Positions 20,223 to 29,701 of a DNA stretch of 64,000 nucleotides are shown here, in pieces. The notes below the pieces were generated by a model. The model had not been told where the DNA came from. It was given only the letters and a program-made list of their open reading frames with translations, and made no database searches. The number at the start of each line of letters is the position of its first letter. Positions within the stretch are counted from its first letter, which is position 1. The translations under genes were made by a program, and so were the position numbers. Origin of the DNA: Paenibacillus tundrae. Lineage in GTDB: Bacteria; Bacillota; Bacilli; Paenibacillales; Paenibacillaceae. The DNA lies in NCBI RefSeq assembly GCF_030812775.1, contig NZ_JAUSTI010000002.1, forward strand, positions 372,001 through 436,000, given 5' to 3'.

Positions 20223-20906
20223 TTATTCCCCCTTGCTTAACGTACGACTTAACGCAGTCTGTGTTGTCTGTGGTTGGATGCTGTCCGATGCAACAAGTGA
20301 ACGGCGTGGCAGTTTCCACTTATAATGTACAGAACACATCCGGAAGAACACAACCCCTGCGAAACAGATTAGTAGCCCCATATTGCTTGTGAACCAACCC
20401 ATTCCAATCGTAAATCCAGCGGCCATTGCCCACACAGCATATATTTCGTCACGTAATACGAGCGGCTTCCGTCCTGCGAGCAAGTCGCGAATAATACCCC
20501 CACCAATACCAGTCATCACCGCAGCTACAATTACTGCACTCACGGGATGTCCCATTTTGGCAGCGTATAAACCACCCTGAATCGCAAATGCCGCAAGTCC
20601 GATCGCATCAAACAACGCTTCCGTTCGCTTCCAATGACTAATCCATTGCAAAGGAAGAATAAATGCAATGGCAACTGATACGAGTGCCAGCATAATAAGC
20701 CCGCCTTGACTCCATAAAGTAGTTACCGGCACTCCGATCAGCACATTACGGATAATTCCGCCGCCAAAGGCTGTCACAAGACCCAGTACCAGCACTCCTA
20801 AGATATCATACTCCTCTTCCATCGCCACAAAAGCACCGGACATCGCAAACGCAATCGTCCCTATAATACTGAACACTTCAAAAATGTGTAAGTCCAACCT
20901 GTTCAA
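20223..20906 (-). CDS. TRIC-like/UPF0126 membrane protein
   Basis: A 227-residue membrane protein with about seven hydrophobic helices and an internal duplication. GGGIIRNVLIG (near residue 50) and GGGIIRDLLAG (near 135) are the paired signatures of the UPF0126/TRIC family (trimeric intracellular cation channels; older name glycine transporter). A short hydrophilic C-terminal tail follows the last helix. The function in bacteria is poorly defined. It forms a two-gene unit with the tyrosine phosphatase. Confidence 0.85.
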   Translation of the reverse strand: MNRLDLHIFEVFSIIGTIAFAMSGAFVAMEEEYDILGVLVLGLVTAFGGGIIRNVLIGVPVTTLWSQGGLIMLALVSVAIAFILPLQWISHWKRTEALFDAIGLAAFAIQGGLYAAKMGHPVSAVIVAAVMTGIGGGIIRDLLAGRKPLVLRDEIYAVWAMAAGFTIGMGWFTSNMGLLICFAGVVFFRMCSVHYKWKLPRRSLVASDSIQPQTTQTALSRTLSKGE

Positions 20907-21231
20907 ACCTCACTTTTCAAGTCATCTCCATGTCGCTCTACCCATTGTATCCGCGAGTACTAAAATTAAGCAACAACATTTTGTCAAATGTACGTGTATT
21001 TTGTTGAAAACGAACTCAATTAGCCTTTAAATCACTAAAAATAAATCAATTTGTTCATATTACGATGTGTCTGCTCTATAAATATCCGCATATCTAGACC
21101 GATGTGCTCCAACATTTCGCAGTTGTGTTTTTGAATTAAGAGCCCTCACATGAGCTTTCTTCTAAAAATATGAGACAAAATGAGGTATAGCTACATCTAT
21201 AGGAGAGTTTCGAATTAACATAAAAAAATGA
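20907..21231. other. Divergent non-coding region before thiN
   Basis: About 325 AT-rich bases between the leftward TRIC-like gene and rightward thiN. No gene, long repeat or riboswitch is recognised. A -10 TATAAT at 21232-21237 with a weak -35 near 21209 probably serves thiN. Confidence 0.5.
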
Positions 21232-21265
21232 TATAATTTCTTCATTAGAAGGAAGGATGAATAGA

Positions 21266-21907
21266 ATGACCATGAAACGTATTGTCATTTTTACAGGTGG
21301 GGAGCTGTTTCCTGAGTTCTTAGAAGCGCTTCATAAGGATGACATGATTATCGCAGCAGACCGCGGGGCGTTATTCCTCATTGAACATGGGATTACGCCG
21401 GATATCGCTGTTGGGGATTTTGACTCCATTACAGAAGAGGAACAACAATTAGTTCGTGAAAAAAGTGGACGGATGATTGTGGTGGATCCTGTACTTAAAG
21501 ACTGGACAGATACAGAGATGGCTTTTGAGACAGCCTTGGATCACGAGCCAGCCCATATTCTAATGTTAGGTGCTACAGGGACACGCATGGATCACACTTT
21601 GGCAAACGTACATATTATGGTTCGTGCGATGCAACGTCATATCTCCTGTTCGCTGCAAGACAAAAATAACCTCATGATGTTAACGACATCCGAAGCCGTA
21701 GTGGAAGACCATGGCTATGAGTATGTCTCTTTGTTACCTTTGACACCAGAAGTAACAGGGATTAACTTAGAAGGATTCCAATATCCACTGCAGGAAGCCA
21801 CTCTGCGAATGGGTCAGTCATTAGGGATCAGCAACAAATTGTTAGGTAAGTCTGGAACCGTCTCTATAGATAGCGGATTATTGCTGATTATCCAGAGCAA
21901 AGATTAG
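21266..21907 (+). CDS. thiN: Thiamine pyrophosphokinase
   Basis: A 213-residue enzyme that converts thiamine directly to thiamine diphosphate, the cofactor of the PdhA/PdhB E1 encoded nearby. Motifs include AADRGALFLIEHGITPDIAVGDFDS (about 30-54), the acidic KDWTDTEMA (78-86) and GATGTRMDHTLAN (102-114). ATG 21266 is chosen because AAGGAAGG is 9 bases upstream; the ATG at 21257 abuts that site. It is separate from the TPP-riboswitch operon at 23.7-27.6 kb and has its own terminator. It provides the salvage route. Confidence 0.92.
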   Translation: MTMKRIVIFTGGELFPEFLEALHKDDMIIAADRGALFLIEHGITPDIAVGDFDSITEEEQQLVREKSGRMIVVDPVLKDWTDTEMAFETALDHEPAHILMLGATGTRMDHTLANVHIMVRAMQRHISCSLQDKNNLMMLTTSEAVVEDHGYEYVSLLPLTPEVTGINLEGFQYPLQEATLRMGQSLGISNKLLGKSGTVSIDSGLLLIIQSKD

Positions 21908-21972
21908 ATTGAAATCTTAAATAGTTACGTTTTTGTAACCCATGATTCAAATCTAAATTAAGTGGAATCCGT

Positions 21973-22008
21973 AAAGACCCTTGAATATCAAGGGTCTTTT
22001 TTATTTTT
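21973..22008 (+). terminator. Terminator of thiN
   Basis: A stem AAAGACCCTTG/CAAGGGTCTTT followed by a T-rich tract, about 65 bases after the thiN stop codon. Confidence 0.88.
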
Positions 22009-22185
22009 CTCCAAATTGGCATCCGTCAACGATTAATTTTTTGACATTTTTAATTGTTTTTTAATAATGATATCCAATGCTTTGCGACACAAGGGATTGT
22101 GCACGCCTATCCAATTTCTAGGCTGTTACAAACCTGTTATAGTAGCTCTAGCAACTTAACGAAAACGAATTTTGGAGGTACTTAC

Positions 22186-22686
22186 ATGAAAACAAACATC
22201 TTAGTCCAAAAGGCCGTAACCGTCGGGTTGTGCGCTACACTTGGTTTTGGAGCAGTTCTTATGACTAACGCACCCGTTGCTCAAGCAGCAACCGCATCGG
22301 TATCAACTGGACAGCAAATTGTAAACTATGGTAAAAAGTTCACTGGAACTCCATATAAATTTGGCGCTTCAACCACAACAACGAAATATTTTGATTGCTC
22401 TTCATTTATGAAGTATATTTTCAAGAAATATGGCGTTGACTTGCCACGTACATCCGTGAAGCAATCCAAAGAAGGTAAAGCTGTATCTAAAGCAAACCTA
22501 CGTGTAGGCGATCTTGTCTTCTTCTCCAGCGGCAGCCGCTCTACTGGTTCTAACATTACTCATGTCGGAGTATATGCAGGAAATGGCAAGATTCTCCACA
22601 CTTACGGATCTCCAGGTGTAACTCTGTCAGATTTGAACTCTGGCACGTGGAAAAGAACCTACATCAAAGCTCGTCGCGTACTATAG
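22186..22686 (+). CDS. Secreted NlpC/P60 peptidoglycan endopeptidase
   Basis: A 166-residue protein with a Sec signal peptide (cleavage likely after AQA, about residue 34) and a single NlpC/P60 domain. The catalytic residues visible are Cys71 (FDCSSF), His126 (THVGVYAG) and His138 (LHTYG). It should cut D-gamma-glutamyl-meso-diaminopimelate links in the wall. It has no LysM or SH3 wall-binding module, so it is a minimal hydrolase. ATG 22186 follows GGAGG (22174-22178). A TTGACA at 22041 with AATAAT 16 bases later is a candidate promoter. A terminator follows at 22721. Confidence 0.92.
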   Translation: MKTNILVQKAVTVGLCATLGFGAVLMTNAPVAQAATASVSTGQQIVNYGKKFTGTPYKFGASTTTTKYFDCSSFMKYIFKKYGVDLPRTSVKQSKEGKAVSKANLRVGDLVFFSSGSRSTGSNITHVGVYAGNGKILHTYGSPGVTLSDLNSGTWKRTYIKARRVL

Positions 22687-22720
22687 AGCTTCATAGCAAA
22701 CGATAAGCACAACTTGAATT

Positions 22721-22756
22721 GAACCGAATCCATGGATTCGGTTCTTTTTGTTTTTT
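22721..22756 (+). terminator. Terminator of the NlpC/P60 gene
   Basis: A perfect 12-bp inverted repeat (GAACCGAATCCA/TGGATTCGGTTC) followed by T5-G-T6. Confidence 0.9.
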
Positions 22757-22817
22757 GTTCTAATTTGTTACAGAGTATCGAGAGAACCATCCGTAATTAT
22801 GGACCAATACCCAATAC

Positions 22818-23504
22818 TCAGGTATGAAGCATATAACCTACTCCACGTACCGTATGAATCAATTTCTGGGATCTGCCTTTGTCTACCTTTTCGCGGAGAT
22901 GTTTAATGTACACGTCAACGACATTTGTATCCATTGCAAATTCGTATCCCCATACTTCACTTAAAATCATACTACGCGTGCACGCCTCATTAACATGACG
23001 AGCCAAATACTCCAACAATTCATACTCCTTAGGTGTTAACATCAAATATTCCCCCGTACGGCTCACTCGGCGAGAACGTAAATTCACTTTAAGATCATGC
23101 ACAACGATGACCTCTTCATCCATCTGGTCTACACTCACAAATAGTCTTAACAAATTACGAATCCGAGCCAATAGGACACTCGAGTGAACGGGCTCTAAAA
23201 TTACATCGTTTGCCCCAAGATCAAGCCAATGAACAATCTCTTCATCCATTGCTTGGTATGTAAGTACCACTATTGGGACAGGCTTACTCTTTTGACCTAA
23301 CCACTCAATACCTTCCGATAGTTCTTCCCGTGAATCCGTACCATGCAAGAGAATGATCATACGGATCGATTCCAGCTGTGCAAATCGCTCTTGTTGCAAT
23401 TGTTGCCACCTAAGCTCCACAACAGTATATGAATGATTCAGTAATACTTCTTTAATGGATGTGGTTCGCTCGGTCGTTCCCACCAAAAGGATGGATGTTT
23501 GCAT
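22818..23504 (-). CDS. Orphan OmpR-like regulator with degenerate receiver
   Basis: A 228-residue protein with the response-regulator architecture. The C-terminal winged helix is normal (VDVYIKHLREKV and HTVRGVGYM). The receiver fold is recognisable (VPIVVLTYQ, LDLGANDVILEPVHSSVLLARIRNLL) but lacks the phosphorylation residues. The acidic pair is replaced (LLVGTTE), the Asp53 position is Leu (IILLHG), and the switch lysine is Glu104 (LEPV). It therefore cannot be phosphorylated in the usual way and probably binds DNA constitutively or by protein contact. No histidine kinase is nearby. Confidence 0.88.
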   Translation of the reverse strand: MQTSILLVGTTERTTSIKEVLLNHSYTVVELRWQQLQQERFAQLESIRMIILLHGTDSREELSEGIEWLGQKSKPVPIVVLTYQAMDEEIVHWLDLGANDVILEPVHSSVLLARIRNLLRLFVSVDQMDEEVIVVHDLKVNLRSRRVSRTGEYLMLTPKEYELLEYLARHVNEACTRSMILSEVWGYEFAMDTNVVDVYIKHLREKVDKGRSQKLIHTVRGVGYMLHT

Positions 23505-23625
23505 GTAGTATTCACCCGGCTTATCTCAAACTTCGCCATGATATTTCTGCACAATGGATAAGGATCACGAATAACCACAAAGATGCAGAACAACATTTCG
23601 TTATTTGCTTATCATGCCGCATAAC

Positions 23626-23655
23626 CAAAAAGTCCATTCCTTTAGGAATGGACTT
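23626..23655 (-). terminator. Terminator of the thiamine operon
   Basis: An 11-bp stem (AAGTCCATTCC/GGAATGGACTT) followed by T residues on the minus strand, just past the thiF stop. Confidence 0.9.
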
Positions 23656-23697
23656 AGATAGTTCATATTGTTAATGTTTGTCGCGTAAATTCACCAT

Positions 23698-24747
23698 TTA
23701 ACCAAAGTAACGATGTACAAGCGTTCGCGCTTCTGCTGTATCTTTCGTTCCATGTACAAGAATACGTCCGTCCTGGAAAATAACCATTCGTTGCGCTCCC
23801 GTTGTGAACGAAACTAAAAAGGGATTAACCTCAACCTGACCTTCATCAAGTCCGCGTAAGCGCTCAGCTGTATGTGCTAGATCAAGTTTTGTAGGGCGTG
23901 CCGGGCGAATCTGTACTGTGTCTCTGCCACATAACACATCCGTCTTCTCCAGATTTGAAGCAGAGAGATACGGATAAGTCGCTGTTTCACCACAGGAAGC
24001 ACATTGTTCCTTTTTCGCACCATCCACGTTAATTGAAATGTATTCATTGCGCCATAGATCGAAGGATAATAGCTTCCGTCTTAACGCCTCTGGATGGCCA
24101 CTTAACCATTTCAGTGCTTCAGCTGTTTGATTTGCTGTTACCATCTGTACAGCCTGAGGAATAATTCCGGAGGTATCACAAGTATCGCCACCAAGTGGAA
24201 CCTCTCCCAGCAAACAATTCAAACAAGGTGTCTCACCAGGGACAAATGTGTACGTAATTCCATAACTACCGACACATCCGCCATAGATCCATGGAATGCG
24301 GTATTTCTGGCACATATCATTGATCAATAATCTCGTATCAAAATTATCTGTTGCATCCATAATTAGATCAACATGTGGAATTAAATCCTCTAACTCATCT
24401 GCCCTAACATCCATTACAATTCCCTTAACGGTAACTGTGGAATTGATTGCACTGAGATGCTTCTGTGCCGCTATCGCTTTGGGCATTCTCTCCATTGCAT
24501 CCTGTTCGATATATAGTTGCTGCCGCTGCAAGTTGCTCCACTCTACATAGTCCCGATCTACAATCGTGACATGTCCTACACCGGAACGTACCAGCGTCTC
24601 CGCAATTCCAGTTCCTAATGCACCTGCACCAACGATCAAAACTCTACCGTCATTTAATTTGCGCTGTCCTTCCTTGCCAAGGGGAGCATAACGCTCTTGT
24701 CTGGAATATCGATCTCCTTGGTCAGGTGAACACGTCTCATTCATCAT
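23698..24747 (-). CDS. thiF: Sulfur-carrier adenylyltransferase ThiF
   Basis: A 349-residue MoeB/ThiF-family enzyme that adenylates the C-terminal glycine of ThiS before sulfur transfer. The nucleotide-binding motif is GAGALGTG (40-47), followed by [13 protein letters not shown]. Structural zinc cysteines appear as CLNC and CASC. A catalytic cysteine region ([11 protein letters not shown]) lies in the middle. A C-terminal extension of about 80 residues follows the E1-like core, as in several Bacillales ThiF/MoeB proteins. It overlaps thiG by 4 bases. Confidence 0.92.
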   Translation of the reverse strand: MMNETCSPDQGDRYSRQERYAPLGKEGQRKLNDGRVLIVGAGALGTGIAETLVRSGVGHVTIVDRDYVEWSNLQRQQLYIEQDAMERMPKAIAAQKHLSAINSTVTVKGIVMDVRADELEDLIPHVDLIMDATDNFDTRLLINDMCQKYRIPWIYGGCVGSYGITYTFVPGETPCLNCLLGEVPLGGDTCDTSGIIPQAVQMVTANQTAEALKWLSGHPEALRRKLLSFDLWRNEYISINVDGAKKEQCASCGETATYPYLSASNLEKTDVLCGRDTVQIRPARPTKLDLAHTAERLRGLDEGQVEVNPFLVSFTTGAQRMVIFQDGRILVHGTKDTAEARTLVHRYFG

Positions 24748-25514
24748 GTATGAACCATTCCTTCCGCCGGACTACTCGCTGCTGCATAACGCTTAACTGG
24801 AATCATTCCTGCCTCATATGCCAATCTTCCTGCCTCTACCCCGAGTCTCATGGCCTTCGCCATACTCACAGGATAACCGGATCCAGACACTGCAGTATTC
24901 AACAACACAGCGTCTGCTCCCATTTCCATTGCACGAGCAGCATCACTAGGTGATCGAAGCCCAGCATCTACAATTACTGGTACAACCGCCTGTTCAATAA
25001 TTACCTCGAGGTTGTATGGATTCATGATCCCCTTGCCTGACCCAATGGGTGAAGCCCCGGGCATCACAGCGTGTACGCCAAGTAACTGAAGCCGTTTCGC
25101 CAAGATTACATCATCAGATATATAAGGAAGAACCGTAAAGCCTTTATGTAGCAGCATCTCACAGGCTTTATACGTTTCAATCGGGTCTGGTAACAGAGTA
25201 ATTCCATCGCCAATCACTTCTACTTTTATCATATCACAAAGTCCGGAAGCACGGGCGAGTTCAGCAATCCGAACAGCTTCTTCTGCCGTAGAAGCCCCCG
25301 CTGTGTTAGGCAACAAGGTGTAGCGATCCAAATCTACCATATCGAGAAAATGCTTTTTGTTACGCTCTTCAAGGTTAAGGCGTCTCACAGCAAACGTAAG
25401 TACCTCTGTACCAGAGGCTTCAATAGCCTGAGACTGCACCTCTAAATCGTCAAACTTACCTGTACCCAACAATAATCTAGACTGAAAGACATGTTCTCCA
25501 ATTTTCAACATCAC
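24744..25514 (-). CDS. thiG: Thiazole synthase ThiG
   Basis: A 256-residue TIM-barrel enzyme that condenses deoxyxylulose phosphate, dehydroglycine and ThiS-thiocarboxylate into the thiazole phosphate. Visible motifs are [20 protein letters not shown], the Schiff-base lysine region [21 protein letters not shown] and [12 protein letters not shown] with [11 protein letters not shown]. The length is normal. It sits between thiS (directly adjacent) and thiF. Confidence 0.95.
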   Translation of the reverse strand: MMLKIGEHVFQSRLLLGTGKFDDLEVQSQAIEASGTEVLTFAVRRLNLEERNKKHFLDMVDLDRYTLLPNTAGASTAEEAVRIAELARASGLCDMIKVEVIGDGITLLPDPIETYKACEMLLHKGFTVLPYISDDVILAKRLQLLGVHAVMPGASPIGSGKGIMNPYNLEVIIEQAVVPVIVDAGLRSPSDAARAMEMGADAVLLNTAVSGSGYPVSMAKAMRLGVEAGRLAYEAGMIPVKRYAAASSPAEGMVHT

Positions 25515-25718
25515 TTAACCCCCTCCTACAAAATGTACAATTTCAACCCGATCCCCATCTTTTAAATGGGTCGTCTCATGATGTTCACGGGTAAGAATCT
25601 GACGATTCAACTCAACAACCACTGTTTTCACATGAAGATCAAATGAGTGCAGTAGTTTATCTACACGATTCAAGCGGTCTTCAATCTCCATTCGTTGACC
25701 ATTGACGATAATATTCAA
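25515..25718 (-). CDS. thiS: Sulfur carrier protein ThiS
   Basis: A 67-residue ubiquitin-fold sulfur carrier ending in the required Gly-Gly (VHFVGGG). The C-terminal glycine is adenylated by ThiF and thiocarboxylated. The sequence INRQILTREHHETTHLKDGDRVEIV is typical of the family, ending one residue beyond the usual GG. It overlaps thiO by 4 bases and abuts thiG. Confidence 0.92.
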   Translation of the reverse strand: MNIIVNGQRMEIEDRLNRVDKLLHSFDLHVKTVVVELNRQILTREHHETTHLKDGDRVEIVHFVGGG

Positions 25719-26947
25719 TGCAAGATCCCCCTTTTATTAAAGCGTTCTGGACGACAACCCTGCACATTCAGTTCCTCCGAAGATTTACCTTCGATAAAAT
25801 CAGCGAGTAAGCTACCCGTTACGGCACTTAGCAAGATTCCGTTGCGATGATGTCCAAAAGCTGTATACAAACCTGATATGCTCTCACATGCGCCTAAGTA
25901 AGGTAATCCATCGGGTGTTGAAGGCCTTACTCCGGCCCATGCTCGTACAAACTGTGCTTCCGCTATGCCAGGTACCCAGCTGACAGCTCGTTCAAGCAGT
26001 TTTTGCAAACCAGCAGCTGTAACATGCAGATCAGACTCCCCCGGTAGAACTGTCGCACCGATCCATACTTCTCCATTGGCTTTAGGTACGATATAAATGT
26101 CCTCTGCGTAGATCGTTTTGTCTGGGGCAAGCTGTCCAGAATGATCTGGGAACTGCACTGCTGCAATTTCGCCTTTCACTGGCAAAATCGGTAATTGAAG
26201 TCCAGCCTGCTTCATTAACGCTTCGCCTTGTATACCATTAGCAACAATGACATGTTGACATGTCATCGTTCCAATTGAAGTTTCCACGCCTTGTACTCTG
26301 TTTGCATCCACTCGAAGATTAACATGATGAACGCCCTCAACAATTCGAGCTCCTAGAGCCTGAGCTGATCTTGCATAAGCTTGAGTCAAATTGACAGGCA
26401 GCACGTCACATTCGAGTGGTCGATAATAAGCACCATAGATATCTTTGGTTAACCATGAAGCTTCTTGTTGTGCCGTGATACTGTCCCACCAAATTTCAGA
26501 ATCTCGTGGTCGTGGTGTCGGAACAGCGGAATCACTTCTTAAATCATTTTTCAAACGAATAGGCGTGATAAAGCCATTTTGTTGAAACCCAATATGCATC
26601 CCACTCAGGGAACTCAGTTGTTCGGACTGCTCATGCAGTAGCCGTCTGCTCATTGCTGCCAGGTTTAACATCATTGGTGAAGAAAAATGCTCACTATCTG
26701 CTGCAATCATACCAGCCGCTGCACAAGATGCACCCTCAGCGATCCGTCCACGTTCAATTAGCAGAACATCTTGTCCTCGTGCAGCAAGCTCATAGGCAAT
26801 CGCACAACCAATCACGCCCCCACCTATAACAATCGTTTCAGCATGAAGCTTTCCGTGGATTCCAGTATTGGTTCTACTGCGGGACAAGGTTTTACGCAAA
26901 TCTCGGTTACTACTTCGGCTCCGAACTCTTGCTCCATCGTTCACCAT
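25715..26947 (-). CDS. thiO: Glycine oxidase ThiO
   Basis: An FAD enzyme of about 410 residues that oxidises glycine to dehydroglycine for thiazole formation. The FAD motif is VIGGGVIGCAIAYELAARG, and C-terminal elements (VRAWAGVRPSTPDGLPYLG, FGHHRNGILLS) match the D-amino-acid/glycine oxidase family. ATG 26947 with AAGGAGAT upstream is preferred over an in-frame TTG at 26986 that lies within tenI. An unusually polar N-terminal extension of some 30 residues (many Arg and Ser) precedes the FAD fold; this is longer than the roughly 370-residue B. subtilis enzyme. Confidence 0.9.
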   Translation of the reverse strand: MVNDGARVRSRSSNRDLRKTLSRSRTNTGIHGKLHAETIVIGGGVIGCAIAYELAARGQDVLLIERGRIAEGASCAAAGMIAADSEHFSSPMMLNLAAMSRRLLHEQSEQLSSLSGMHIGFQQNGFITPIRLKNDLRSDSAVPTPRPRDSEIWWDSITAQQEASWLTKDIYGAYYRPLECDVLPVNLTQAYARSAQALGARIVEGVHHVNLRVDANRVQGVETSIGTMTCQHVIVANGIQGEALMKQAGLQLPILPVKGEIAAVQFPDHSGQLAPDKTIYAEDIYIVPKANGEVWIGATVLPGESDLHVTAAGLQKLLERAVSWVPGIAEAQFVRAWAGVRPSTPDGLPYLGACESISGLYTAFGHHRNGILLSAVTGSLLADFIEGKSSEELNVQGCRPERFNKRGILH

Positions 26948-26966
26948 CTCATCTCCTTGCTCAAGA

Positions 26967-27620
26967 TTAACCTTCCGATTCCACAATCGCCTGTTTTAGT
27001 GCACTAACCGCTTGAATTGGATGCTCACTCGCCCAGATATGCGATATGACCGCTAAGCCTCTTGCTCCTGCACTGCGAAGATCACGAACATGCTCGCTAC
27101 CAATGCCACCAATTGCAATTACTGGAACGTTCACCGTGGCGCATACTTCAGCAAGCTGCTTAAGTCCTCTGGGTTTGATTCCTGGTTTACTATTAGAGTT
27201 ATAGATGTGACCGAATAAAACATAGTCTACGCCTTGTTCCTCAGCAGCCTTTGCTTCATCTACAGAATGAACGGACACACCGATGCGAATTCTCTTTCGC
27301 AGATCTCCTATAGATAGCGTGCTTTGTGAGAACTCTGCCTGACCCCAATGCACACCTGCGAACCCTTCACCTTGACCCACTTCATGCACACCATTGACTA
27401 CAATACGATCAGAAGGCACCCCTGATTGATACAGTTGGTTTGCCCACTCCCTACGCTGTTCAGGTGGCTGTTGTTTTTCTCGAATATGAATATAGTCGAC
27501 CCATGGCCATATATCCTTCGATACACTTACAAAGTTGTGTAAATTCCCTACGCCTTGAGAAATGACATGCAGTTCAAAAGAAGCTGTGACATCAGAGTCA
27601 TGTTCTTCTGTAATTACCAA
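26967..27620 (-). CDS. tenI: Thiazole tautomerase TenI (ThiE-like)
   Basis: A 217-residue thiamine-phosphate-synthase-fold protein. The order tenI-thiO-thiS-thiG-thiF matches B. subtilis, where TenI is the thiazole tautomerase rather than ThiE. Segments HIREKQ, VVNGVHEV, GVHWGQAEF, GVSVHS, DYVLFGHIYNSNSKPG and VIAIGGIG are visible. TTG 27620 is chosen because GGAGG lies 7 bases upstream. All upstream in-frame starts lie beyond the riboswitch terminator. ThiE cannot be fully excluded by sequence alone. Confidence 0.85.
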   Translation of the reverse strand: MVITEEHDSDVTASFELHVISQGVGNLHNFVSVSKDIWPWVDYIHIREKQQPPEQRREWANQLYQSGVPSDRIVVNGVHEVGQGEGFAGVHWGQAEFSQSTLSIGDLRKRIRIGVSVHSVDEAKAAEEQGVDYVLFGHIYNSNSKPGIKPRGLKQLAEVCATVNVPVIAIGGIGSEHVRDLRSAGARGLAVISHIWASEHPIQAVSALKQAIVESEG

Positions 27621-27652
27621 ACAATAACCTCCTCTCTTGAACAAGGACATAA

Positions 27653-27683
27653 CAAAAAAGCCACTCCCGTAGGGGAGTGGCTG
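27653..27683 (-). terminator. Riboswitch-controlled terminator before tenI
   Basis: A stem GCCACTCCC/GGGAGTGGC with loop CTAC and a T6 tract on the minus strand, ending about 20 bases before the tenI ribosome binding site. Together with the TPP aptamer upstream it forms an attenuator. Confidence 0.88.
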
Positions 27684-27854
27684 CGAAATATATGCTTTGA
27701 TTCGTTTAATAAAGTGTTGAAAGATACACAGGAGTTCTATGATTGCAACGATTAGCCTCATTGCAAAATCTCATAGAAACAATATGCTTTTCTCTCAGAA
27801 ACAAGCATCTACCTCATTCATGCAGAGTACTGTTTCTAATAAACGAAAACGCGC

Positions 27855-27945
27855 CACTTCCCTACGCTGGTATGATCCAGATCAGGTGCAAAGGGTCCGG
27901 AATCGCATTCTTCCATCTCAGCCGCATCGTGCGGCCCCCCTAGTG
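27855..27945 (-). promoter_or_regulatory. TPP riboswitch (THI box)
   Basis: Read on the minus strand, the conserved THI-box segments appear in order: ACTAGGGGG, GCTGAGA, ACCCTTTGCACCTGATCTGG, then CCAGCGTAGGGA. It binds thiamine diphosphate and controls tenI-thiOSGF through the terminator about 170 bases downstream. Confidence 0.96.
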
Positions 27946-27965
27946 TTCATATGAAGTTGTAGCCT

Positions 27966-27994
27966 ATATTACCATAGAGTCCTTTTTTTGTCAC
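27966..27994 (-). promoter_or_regulatory. Promoter of the thiamine operon
   Basis: Minus-strand -35 GTGACA (27989-27994), a 17-base spacer and -10 TAATAT (27966-27971). The expected transcript start is a few bases before the TPP aptamer. Confidence 0.75.
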
Positions 27995-28027
27995 CGATGA
28001 TTTCAGAATCTTGTTCAGCTACGTAGA

Positions 28028-29578
28028 CTAATTTTGCTCAGACCAAGCTTCAACATCCCACGTCTTCGTAACCCAATCCTCGTAGAAATCAGGTTCGTGA
28101 GATACGAGAAGTACTGTACCCTTAAATTCCTGAAGGGCTCGCTTCAGTTCAGCTTTGGCTGTTACATCAAGGTGATTGGTCGGTTCATCGAACAAAATCC
28201 AGTTACTTTCGCGCATTAACAACTTGCACAAACGCACTTTCGCTTGCTCCCCACCACTGAGCATGTTAAGTGGACGAGTAATATGTTCGTTTTTTAATCC
28301 ACAGCGTGCAAGATGTCCCCTAACCTCATTTTGGGTCAGATGCGAAAATTCATTCCATACATCCTCAATTGGAGTGATATTCCCCGCCCGTACCTCCTGC
28401 TCGAAATAAGCTGTTTCCAGATAATCTCCCAAAAATGTTGTACCACTGATTGGTGGAATCTTACCAAGAATCGTTTTTAGTAGTGTAGATTTACCTACAC
28501 CGTTACAGCCAACAATAGCAATCTTCTCTCCACGTTCAATGGTCATCGTCATTTTAGGTAATAAAGCATGAGAATATCCGATTTCAAAATCAACGCCCTC
28601 AAACACCGTTTTACTGCTGGCACGAGCATCTTTGAATTTGAATGTAGGTTTGGCTGCCTCATCCGGACGATCAATTCGTTCAATTTTACCCAATTGCTTC
28701 TCACGGCTCTTCGCACGACCTGATGTAGAAGCACGTGCTTTATTCCGCTGGATGAAGTCTTCCTGCTTTTTGATATACTCCTGTTGCTTCTCATAAGCAT
28801 CAATATGCTGAGCCTTCTGCATATCAGCCATCTCCAGAAACTTGTTGTAGTTCGCAGCATATCTTGTCAATTTGGAAAATTCCAAATGATAGATCACGTT
28901 AACTACTTCATTCATGAACTCTGTATCATGGGAGATCAAGATAAAAGCATACGGGTAATCCTTTAAATACCGGGTCAGCCATTCGATATGCTCTACATCC
29001 AGGTAGTTCGTAGGTTCATCCAGCAGAAGCGCTGTCGGCTTCTCCAAGAGAAGCTTAGCCAAGAGCACCTTGGTTCGCTGACCCCCACTAAGTGAAGCAA
29101 CGTCACGATCAAGCCCGATAACGGACAGACCCAGACCATTTGCCATCTCTTCTACCTTTACATCGATCAAATAAAAATCGCCCTGCTCCAATTGCTCTTG
29201 GATGTCGCCCATTTCCTCAAGCAACTGTTCCAATTGCTCAGGATCAGCATCGGCCATCTGATCGGTAATTGCCATCATTTCTTTTTCCAATTCAAGTAGT
29301 GGCAAGAATGCATCCTTCAGCACATCCCGGATCGTTTTACCTGGCGTGAGTTTAGTATGCTGATCCAAATATCCATAACGAACTTTAGGTGTCCATTCAA
29401 CTTTCCCACTATCTTTAAGTAACTTTCCGGTCAAAATATTCATTAGCGTGGATTTGCCTACACCATTTGCTCCAACAAGACCTACTCGCTCACCTGACAG
29501 TAAACGAAAAGATACATTTTTAAATAACGTGCGATCTCCAAAATTGTGACTCACGTTCTCAACTGACAATAAACTCAT
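28028..29578 (-). CDS. ABC-F family ATPase (YfmM-like)
   Basis: A 516-residue protein with two tandem ABC domains and no membrane segments, the ABC-F (translation factor/antibiotic protection) architecture. The first domain has GANGVGKST, LSGGQRTKV and LLLDEPTNYLD; the second has GCNGVGKST, LSGGEQAKV and LFDEPTNHLD. A charged helical linker of about 80 residues lies between them. The sequence resembles Bacillus YfmM (from memory). It probably acts on ribosomes, as a housekeeping factor or giving mild drug tolerance. It is a single-gene unit. Confidence 0.9.
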   Translation of the reverse strand: MSLLSVENVSHNFGDRTLFKNVSFRLLSGERVGLVGANGVGKSTLMNILTGKLLKDSGKVEWTPKVRYGYLDQHTKLTPGKTIRDVLKDAFLPLLELEKEMMAITDQMADADPEQLEQLLEEMGDIQEQLEQGDFYLIDVKVEEMANGLGLSVIGLDRDVASLSGGQRTKVLLAKLLLEKPTALLLDEPTNYLDVEHIEWLTRYLKDYPYAFILISHDTEFMNEVVNVIYHLEFSKLTRYAANYNKFLEMADMQKAQHIDAYEKQQEYIKKQEDFIQRNKARASTSGRAKSREKQLGKIERIDRPDEAAKPTFKFKDARASSKTVFEGVDFEIGYSHALLPKMTMTIERGEKIAIVGCNGVGKSTLLKTILGKIPPISGTTFLGDYLETAYFEQEVRAGNITPIEDVWNEFSHLTQNEVRGHLARCGLKNEHITRPLNMLSGGEQAKVRLCKLLMRESNWILFDEPTNHLDVTAKAELKRALQEFKGTVLLVSHEPDFYEDWVTKTWDVEAWSEQN

Positions 29579-29701
29579 AAGATGAGGTTGCTCCTATCTA
29601 TTTGACATTACTTGATCACTAATTTAGACATTGTACCAAAGACCTATTCTAGCACGTACCTGTCTTTTCTGAAAGTAATGTCTTCTTGCAAACTTTTTCA
29701 C

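Noticed and set aside
22009-22185. c-di-AMP (ydaO) riboswitch upstream of the NlpC/P60 gene
   Set aside because: Such riboswitches are common before wall hydrolases, but none of the conserved ydaO core segments can be found in this 175-base interval.
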